Shown in pieces: positions 59,458-64,000 of a DNA stretch of 64,000 nt. Both the position numbers and the translations under genes were made by a program. The DNA is from Sandaracinaceae bacterium (GTDB lineage Bacteria; Myxococcota_A; Polyangia; Polyangiales; Sandaracinaceae). A model generated the notes under the pieces. It did no database searches. It saw only the letters and a program-made list of their open reading frames with translations, and had not been told where the DNA came from. The stretch spans positions 177,926 through 241,925 of the forward strand of contig JAVJQK010000109.1 of the NCBI GenBank assembly GCA_040218145.1, read 5' to 3'. Position 1 is the stretch's first letter. Each line of letters opens with the position of its first letter.

Positions 59458-61851
59458 TCAGGCGCTGAGGGGCGAGTCGGCGTCGGCGCCGCCGCCCGCG
59501 CGCGGGGTGGGGTCGACCGGCTCGGGCAGGTCGTCGTCGAGCGCGAGCGAGAAGACCTCGCGCATGTCGGCGACGAAGACGATCTCGAGCTCGTCGCGCA
59601 CCGACTCGGGGATCTCGTCGAGGTCGCGCCGGTTCTGCTCGGGCAAGAGCACCCGGGTGAAGCCCGCGCGGTGCGCCGCGAGGACCTTGGACTTGATGCC
59701 GCCCACCGGGAGCACCCGGCCGCGCAGCGTCGCCTCACCGGTCATCGCGGTGTCCGGCCGCACGCGGCGGCTCGTGAGCAGCGACGCCAGCGCGGTGAAC
59801 ATCGTGACGCCCGCGCTCGGCCCGTCCTTCGGCACCGCGCCCGCCGGCACGTGGATGTGGAGATCGCTCTCCTCGAGGAAGCCCGGGTCGATCCCGAGGT
59901 CGTCCGCGTGCGTCCGCAGGTAGGCGAGCGCCGCGCGGGCCGACTCGGTCATGACCTCACCGAGCTTGCCGGTGATCTCGAGCTTGCCCTTGCCCTTCAT
60001 CCGGGTGGACTCGACGTAGAGCACGTCTCCGCCCACCGGCGTCCAGGCCAGGCCCGCCGCCACGCCCGCGGGGCGCGCGCGCTCGGCGACCTCCTGGAAG
60101 AACTTCGGCCGCCCGAGGTGCTTCTGCAGGTGTTCGACCGCCATGCGCACCGGCTCGGGGGCCTTCGCCTCCGTCGTGTCCGCCGGCAGGCGCCGCGCCC
60201 AGTCGAGCGCGACGGCCCGGCACAGCTTGGCGAGCTCGCGGCTCAGCTGCCGCACGCCGGCCTCTCGGGTGTAGTCACGGATGATCGCGTCGAGCGCCCC
60301 GTCCTCGAGCGCGAGCGCGCCCTCCGACAGGCCGTGCTTCTCGAGCTCCTTCGGCAGCAGATGCCGCTCGGCGATGGTCCGCTTCTCTTCCGTGGTGTAG
60401 CCGCTCACCTCGATGATCTCGAGGCGGTCGCGCAGCGGCGCGCTGATCGTCGAGAGATCGTTGGCGGTGGCGATGAAGAGCACCTCCGAGAGATCGAAGG
60501 GCATCTCCAGGTAGTGGTCGGTGAAGGCGTGATTCTGCTCGGGGTCGAGGACCTCGAGGAGCGCCGCCTCCGGGTCGCCCTGCCAGCCGCGGCCGAGCTT
60601 GTCGACCTCGTCGAGCACGACCACCGGGTTCTTCACCTTCGCCTTGCGGAGCGCGGAGAGGATGCGACCCGGCAGCGCGCCGATGTAGGTGCGCCGATGA
60701 CCGCGGATCTCCGCCTCGTCCCGCACGCCGCCGAGCGAGATGCGCTGCAGCGGCCGGCCCGTGGCGCGGGCCACCGACTGCGCGAGCGACGTCTTGCCCA
60801 CGCCGGGCGGGCCGACGAGGCAGAGGATGGTGCCGCGCGCGGAGCCGCTCAGCTTGAGCACCGCCATGTGCTCGAGGATGCGCTTCTTCGGCTCGTCGAG
60901 GTGCTCGTGGTCTTCTTCGAGCACCGTCTCGACGGCGGTCAGGTCGTCGCTCGCCGGAGCGCGCTCGTCCCACGGCAGCTCGGCCACCAGCTCGAGGTAC
61001 TTGCGGGTGAGCTGCGCGTCGGGGCTCTGCTGCCCCATCGACTCGAAGCGCTTCAGCTCGCGGTCGATCTGCTCGCGCACCTCGTCGGGCACGCTCAGCG
61101 ACTCGAGCTTCTCGCGCAGCGGGTCGAGGTCCTCGTCGTCGCCGCCGAGCTGCTTCTGGATGGCCTTGAGCTGCTCGCGCAGCACGGCCTCCTTCTGGTT
61201 CTTGCCCAGCGACTGCCGCACCTCGCTGTCGATCGACTCGCGCAGCTCCGCCGCCGCGCGCGCCTTCGCCACCAGGTCGACCACCAGACGCAGGCGCTCG
61301 ACCACGTCGAGCTCGAGGAGGACGTCGATGCGCCCCTCGCCCGCCGCGTCGATCATCACCGCGAGGCGATCGGCGAAGCGGCTCGGGTCCTTCTCGCCGT
61401 CGAGCAGCGCCTTGAAGGCGCGGTCGCCCATGTTCATCTCGAGCAGCCGGTCGCGGAGCGAGCGCGCCAGCGCCTCGGCCTCCGGCGCGTCCGCGTCGAG
61501 CTCGGCCAGCGGCTCGGCGTGGACACGGAGGTACGGCTCCTCGCCCTCGAGCGAGACGAGCCGGCAGCGCTCGATGCCCTCGACGAGCACGAGCACGCCG
61601 CGGTTGCCGCGCTCGGACTTCTGCTTGACCCGGACGCGCACGCCGACCGAGTGCAGGTCGTCGAGGCGCGGGTCCTTCTCGGACGGATCCCGCTGCACGC
61701 CGACGACGAAGGTCCCGCCGACCGGCACCGCGTCGGCGAGCGCGCGGCTGCGACGCCGCCCGATGGGGAGGCTGACGAACGCTCCCGGAAGCACCATTCC
61801 ACTGCGGAGGGGCAAGAGCGGCAGCGGTCGCTCGAAGTTTTCGACGCTCAT
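59458..61851 (-). CDS. lon: ATP-dependent Lon protease
   Basis: 797 residues. It has the LON substrate-binding domain ([15 protein letters not shown]), a coiled coil, an AAA+ module (GPPGVGKT Walker [11 protein letters not shown]alker B) and a serine-lysine protease domain. KDGPSAG has catalytic Ser679 and [14 protein letters not shown] has Lys722, the same numbers as E. coli Lon. It degrades misfolded and regulatory proteins in the cytoplasm. Myxococcus has two lon genes; whether this is the essential or the developmental one is unknown. It is divergent from tetR across the operator at 61895. Confidence 0.96.
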   Translation of the reverse strand: MSVENFERPLPLLPLRSGMVLPGAFVSLPIGRRRSRALADAVPVGGTFVVGVQRDPSEKDPRLDDLHSVGVRVRVKQKSERGNRGVLVLVEGIERCRLVSLEGEEPYLRVHAEPLAELDADAPEAEALARSLRDRLLEMNMGDRAFKALLDGEKDPSRFADRLAVMIDAAGEGRIDVLLELDVVERLRLVVDLVAKARAAAELRESIDSEVRQSLGKNQKEAVLREQLKAIQKQLGGDDEDLDPLREKLESLSVPDEVREQIDRELKRFESMGQQSPDAQLTRKYLELVAELPWDERAPASDDLTAVETVLEEDHEHLDEPKKRILEHMAVLKLSGSARGTILCLVGPPGVGKTSLAQSVARATGRPLQRISLGGVRDEAEIRGHRRTYIGALPGRILSALRKAKVKNPVVVLDEVDKLGRGWQGDPEAALLEVLDPEQNHAFTDHYLEMPFDLSEVLFIATANDLSTISAPLRDRLEIIEVSGYTTEEKRTIAERHLLPKELEKHGLSEGALALEDGALDAIIRDYTREAGVRQLSRELAKLCRAVALDWARRLPADTTEAKAPEPVRMAVEHLQKHLGRPKFFQEVAERARPAGVAAGLAWTPVGGDVLYVESTRMKGKGKLEITGKLGEVMTESARAALAYLRTHADDLGIDPGFLEESDLHIHVPAGAVPKDGPSAGVTMFTALASLLTSRRVRPDTAMTGEATLRGRVLPVGGIKSKVLAAHRAGFTRVLLPEQNRRDLDEIPESVRDELEIVFVADMREVFSLALDDDLPEPVDPTPRAGGGADADSPLSA

Positions 61852-61894
61852 GATCGAGCTGTCCTTTCCAAGGCCGGGATGACGACCCTTTGCG

Positions 61895-61931
61895 TGAGTG
61901 ATGAATGGAATCTAAAATCATTCATCGCTCA
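61895..61931. promoter_or_regulatory. Inverted-repeat operator between lon and tetR
   Basis: tgagtgatgaatg and cattcatcgctca are inverse complements with one mismatch in 13, separated by 11 bases (gaatctaaaat) in an AT-rich stretch unlike its surroundings. Its place in the 112-base divergent gap fits a TetR dimer operator controlling tetR, and possibly lon. Confidence 0.7.
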
Positions 61932-61963
61932 GTCAACGACTGGACGTCGCCCTCCGAGGCCTT

Positions 61964-62536
61964 ATGAATGAGCCCGACCGCCGCCTGCTGATCCTCGAAG
62001 CCGCTGGACGATTGTTCCGTCATTACGGGCCTTTCAAGACCACCGTGGCCGACATCGCGAGGGAGGCACGGGTCGGCGTGGGCACGGTCTACCTCGAGTT
62101 TCGCACCAAGGACTCCATTCTGGGTGCGCTCTCGAGCCGCCGCCACGACGACGTGCTCCAGGCCATCGAGCGCGCCTGGGGAGACGGCCAGCCCGCGGCC
62201 GAGCGGCTCGCCGCCGCGCTCACCGCGCGGGTCGACGCGTTCTTCGCCAACGCCGAGGGCCCTCACGGGGCGGACCTGTTCGGCTGCGCCTGCCCGGGCG
62301 TGGAGGACGCGCACCGCAGCTTCGCCCAGCGCGAGCGGGACCTCTTCACGGGCTTCCTCCGCGCGGCGGCCGAGCGCGGCGAGCTGCGCGCCCCGGAGCC
62401 CGCGCGCGACGCCCACACCCTGCTGCTCGCCTACCGCGCCTTCGCGCCGCCCGCGATCTTCCAGAGCCCCCGCGCCCAGGTCGCCGAAGAGCTCGAGCGC
62501 CTCCACCGCCTCGTCCTCGACGGCCTCCGCCCTTAA
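61964..62536 (+). CDS. TetR-family transcriptional regulator
   Basis: 190 residues. The N-terminal HTH (ILEAAGRLFRHYGPFKTTVADIAREARVGVGTVYLEFRTKDSIL) is a typical TetR domain; the rest is an all-helical ligand-binding region with three cysteines (one CAC). It is divergent from lon and has a well-placed palindrome upstream. The ligand and full target set are unknown. The stop codon lies in the shared motif described at 62534. Confidence 0.93.
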   Translation: MNEPDRRLLILEAAGRLFRHYGPFKTTVADIAREARVGVGTVYLEFRTKDSILGALSSRRHDDVLQAIERAWGDGQPAAERLAAALTARVDAFFANAEGPHGADLFGCACPGVEDAHRSFAQRERDLFTGFLRAAAERGELRAPEPARDAHTLLLAYRAFAPPAIFQSPRAQVAEELERLHRLVLDGLRP

Positions 62537-62547
62537 CAGTCCGTTGA
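62534..62547. repeat. Stop-codon-associated motif taacagtccgttga, copy 2
   Basis: Identical to the 14 bases at 18331-18344. Here too it starts with the stop codon of the preceding gene (tetR). Confidence 0.6.
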
Positions 62548-62620
62548 CCCGCGCGGCCATTCTTTCGCGGGGGCGTCTTGCCGACGCGCGGGCGCGACGC
62601 ATGATGCGGGCGACTTCAGC

Positions 62621-63685
62621 ATGGACGCGAGAAACCACATGGCCCCTCTCCTCATCGGCGGCGTCGAGGTGCTCCCGGGGGAGCGCAAGACCATCGAGAT
62701 CCCGGTGGCGCGGGTGCCCACGGCCGCGGACCTCTCGATGCCGGTGCACGTGGTGCGCGGCAAGAAGCCCGGGCCGAGCCTCTTCGTCAGCGCGGCGGTG
62801 CACGGGGACGAGATCAACGGCGTCGAGATCGTCAACCGGCTGCTCCGGACCAAGGCGCTCGCCCGGCTCAAGGGCACGCTGATCGCGGCGCCGGTGGTGA
62901 ACGTCTTCGGCTTCATCGGCTACTCGCGCTACCTCCCCGACCGTCGGGATCTCAACCGGTCCTTCCCCGGCTCGGAGCGCGGCTCGCTCGCGGGGCGCCT
63001 CGCGAACATCTTCATGGAGGAGGTCGTCCGGAACGCGACGCACGGGATCGATCTCCACACGGGCGCGCTGCACCGGACGAACCTGCCCCAGCTGCGGATC
63101 ACCGAAGGCGACGAGAACGCGCTCGAGATGGCGCGGCACTTCGGGGCGCTGGTCGCCCTGGAGTCCAAGACCCGCGACGGCTCGCTGCGCGCCGCGGTGG
63201 CCGAGGAGGGCGTCCCGCTCCTGGTCTACGAGGGCGGCGAGGCGCTCCGCTTCGACGAGTGGGCCATCCGCCCCGGGCTGCGCGGGGTCCTCGGCGTGAT
63301 GCACCACCTCGGGATGCTGACGCGCCGCAAGGACGCCAAGCGCATCGAGCCCATCGTGGCGAGCCAGAGCCGCTGGGTGCGCTCCCCCGTGGGTGGGATC
63401 CTCCGCGCGCGGGTCTCGCTGGGGTCGCGGGTGGAGCAAGGCGACGTGATCGGAACCATCGGCGATCCCTTCGGCCACGACCCGACGGAAGTGCAGGCGC
63501 CGCACGCGGGCATCGTGATCGGCAAGACCCAGCTGCCGGTGGTCAACGAAGGCGACGCGCTCTTTCACCTGCTCGCGATCGGCGACGAGCACGAGGAGGA
63601 GTCGCTCGAGCCCATCGAGCAGTGGCAGGCCGAGGTGGTCGGCGACGGCTTCGATCCCGAGGATCCGGCGGGGCGCCGGGACTGA
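62621..63685 (+). CDS. Succinylglutamate desuccinylase / aspartoacylase-family deacylase
   Basis: 354 residues in the M14-like AstE/AspA zinc hydrolase family. The zinc site is VHGDEINGVE (His, Glu) and GIDLHTG (His); SRYLPDRRDLNRSFPGSERGS and VYEGGEALRF are further family blocks. A C-terminal beta-barrel (SPVGGILRARVSLGSRVEQGDVIGTI) resembles a biotinyl/lipoyl hybrid fold. The natural amide substrate is unknown; related proteins are often encoded next to RimK-type ligases, but none is visible here. Confidence 0.92.
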   Translation: MDARNHMAPLLIGGVEVLPGERKTIEIPVARVPTAADLSMPVHVVRGKKPGPSLFVSAAVHGDEINGVEIVNRLLRTKALARLKGTLIAAPVVNVFGFIGYSRYLPDRRDLNRSFPGSERGSLAGRLANIFMEEVVRNATHGIDLHTGALHRTNLPQLRITEGDENALEMARHFGALVALESKTRDGSLRAAVAEEGVPLLVYEGGEALRFDEWAIRPGLRGVLGVMHHLGMLTRRKDAKRIEPIVASQSRWVRSPVGGILRARVSLGSRVEQGDVIGTIGDPFGHDPTEVQAPHAGIVIGKTQLPVVNEGDALFHLLAIGDEHEEESLEPIEQWQAEVVGDGFDPEDPAGRRD

Positions 63686-63694
63686 GCGTCAGGC

Positions 63695-63866
63695 CTCGCA
63701 GCGCGCGGCGAAGATGCGCGTGATGGATCGGCGAGCGCGACGTCGCGTCCAGCGCGGCGGGCCGACGACGAAATGCCTCAGCATTTCGGAGGAGCGACCG
63801 GCGCGCTGGGCGCGGCGTCCCGCCGGCGATCCATCGCGCGCAGTCATTTTCGCCGCGCGCTGCTAG
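63695..63866. mobile_element. 172-bp intergenic element with terminal inverted repeats, copy 2
   Basis: Its outer 18 bases (ctcgcagcgcgcggcgaa and ttcgccgcgcgctgctag) pair with one mismatch. Over its length it is nearly identical to copy 1 except for single-base changes (for example cgaaatgcctcagcatttcg in the central hairpin) and a block near the right end where copy 2 has gatccatcgcgcgc, which is complementary to the left arm gcgcgtgatggatc. Copy 2 thus preserves a longer fold-back. It starts about 10 bases after the deacylase stop. Confidence 0.85.
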
Positions 63867-63880
63867 GACTACTTGGTCAC

Positions 63881-63985
63881 ATGTCGGCGGATGATCGCGA
63901 CGGACAGTGGTTTCGGGCGCGCCGCGACGATGAAGGAGGGGCTTTCAGCCCCTTCGAAGAGGAGCGACGCGCCCGGAGCCGCTGA
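63881..63985 (+). CDS. Possible small protein
   Basis: A 34-codon frame from ATG (MSADDRDGQWFRARRDDEGG...) to TGA, rich in Arg, Asp and Glu. It lies downstream of the second 170-bp element. Nothing but the open frame supports it, and Arg/Asp bias is common in non-coding DNA of this GC content. Confidence 0.2.
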   Translation: MSADDRDGQWFRARRDDEGGAFSPFEEERRARSR

Positions 63986-64000
63986 ACGAGCGAGGGCCGT

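Larger units (their letters stand above)
63686..64000. other. Right-end intergenic region
   Basis: 315 bases holding the second 170-bp element (63695-63866) and about 130 further bases. In the latter a small open frame exists (see next entries) and a 6-bp stem, ggggct-ttc-agcccc, lies near 63936. Confidence 0.5.

Noticed and set aside
1..64000. tRNA, rRNA, riboswitch or prophage genes
   Set aside because: None was recognised by eye; weak tRNA or riboswitch candidates cannot be excluded without a covariance search.

Overview
The window is about 64 kb of high-GC DNA (roughly 70% by eye) that reads as chromosome from a deltaproteobacterial / Myxococcota-type predator or scavenger, most like the Polyangiales (Sandaracinus-like). 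This placement is an inference. It rests on the many lipoproteins, MopE-type Cys/Asp repeats, a MYXO-CTERM-like C-terminal tail, TSP3-type calcium repeats, eukaryote-like SRCR and C-type lectin domains, hybrid histidine kinases, a PilZ-receiver-DUF4388 protein and a sigma-54 activator. I see no rRNA, tRNA, prophage or CRISPR array. About 49 protein genes are supported, and almost every long extra reading frame is an antisense or frame-shifted shadow caused by the GC bias.

Layout. 1-2207: a trypsin-like surface protease with TSP3 repeats that runs off the left edge. 2287-5183: a NYN/OST-HTH RNA-binding protein, a receiver-like orphan and a THUMP rRNA methyltransferase. 5187-8521: a translationally coupled pair, a lipoprotein with kinase-like motifs followed by an Omp85-type barrel. 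8669-13694: M32 carboxypeptidase, hybrid histidine kinase, M15 peptidase and a Suppressor-of-fused protein. 13890-19909: methionine salvage (mtnD, mtnB), an aminotransferase and spermidine synthesis (speD-speE), interleaved with outer-membrane proteins. 19888-27710: PilZ/receiver protein, quinone oxidoreductase, GH13 amylase lipoprotein, MBL hydrolase and a large MscS channel. 27769-36780: DNA polymerase II, AraC regulator, triple-DsbA lipoprotein, second GH13 amylase and a RAYT-type Y1 transposase. 36781-45347: a 20-bp tandem array, MATE pump, S9 peptidase, PP2C phosphatase, cytochrome c, a HEAT-like protein and a secreted lysozyme-like lipoprotein. 45352-52586: an unusual sigma-54 signalling operon, BBE-type flavin oxidase, divergent kinase/regulator pair and vWA lipoprotein. 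52747-64000: NhaC antiporter, SRCR and C-type lectin surface proteins, hydrolase, DUF4911 protein, Lon, TetR and an AstE/AspA-type deacylase.

How it fits together. Much of the window is an envelope and secretion inventory (proteases, amylases, adhesion-like proteins, OMPs, thiol-disulfide lipoprotein) plus signalling. SpeD/SpeE release methylthioadenosine, which the mtnB/mtnD pathway recycles to methionine, so that neighbourhood is metabolically coherent.

The least ordinary items are four. First, a pair of about 170-bp intergenic elements with perfect or near-perfect terminal inverted repeats, in the same window as a RAYT-type transposase. Second, the kinase-like lipoprotein/Omp85 pair. Third, a three-gene regulator operon whose sigma-54 activator has a four-cysteine insertion in its receiver. 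Fourth, an 11-base homopolymer at the start of the protease gene that could cause phase variation.
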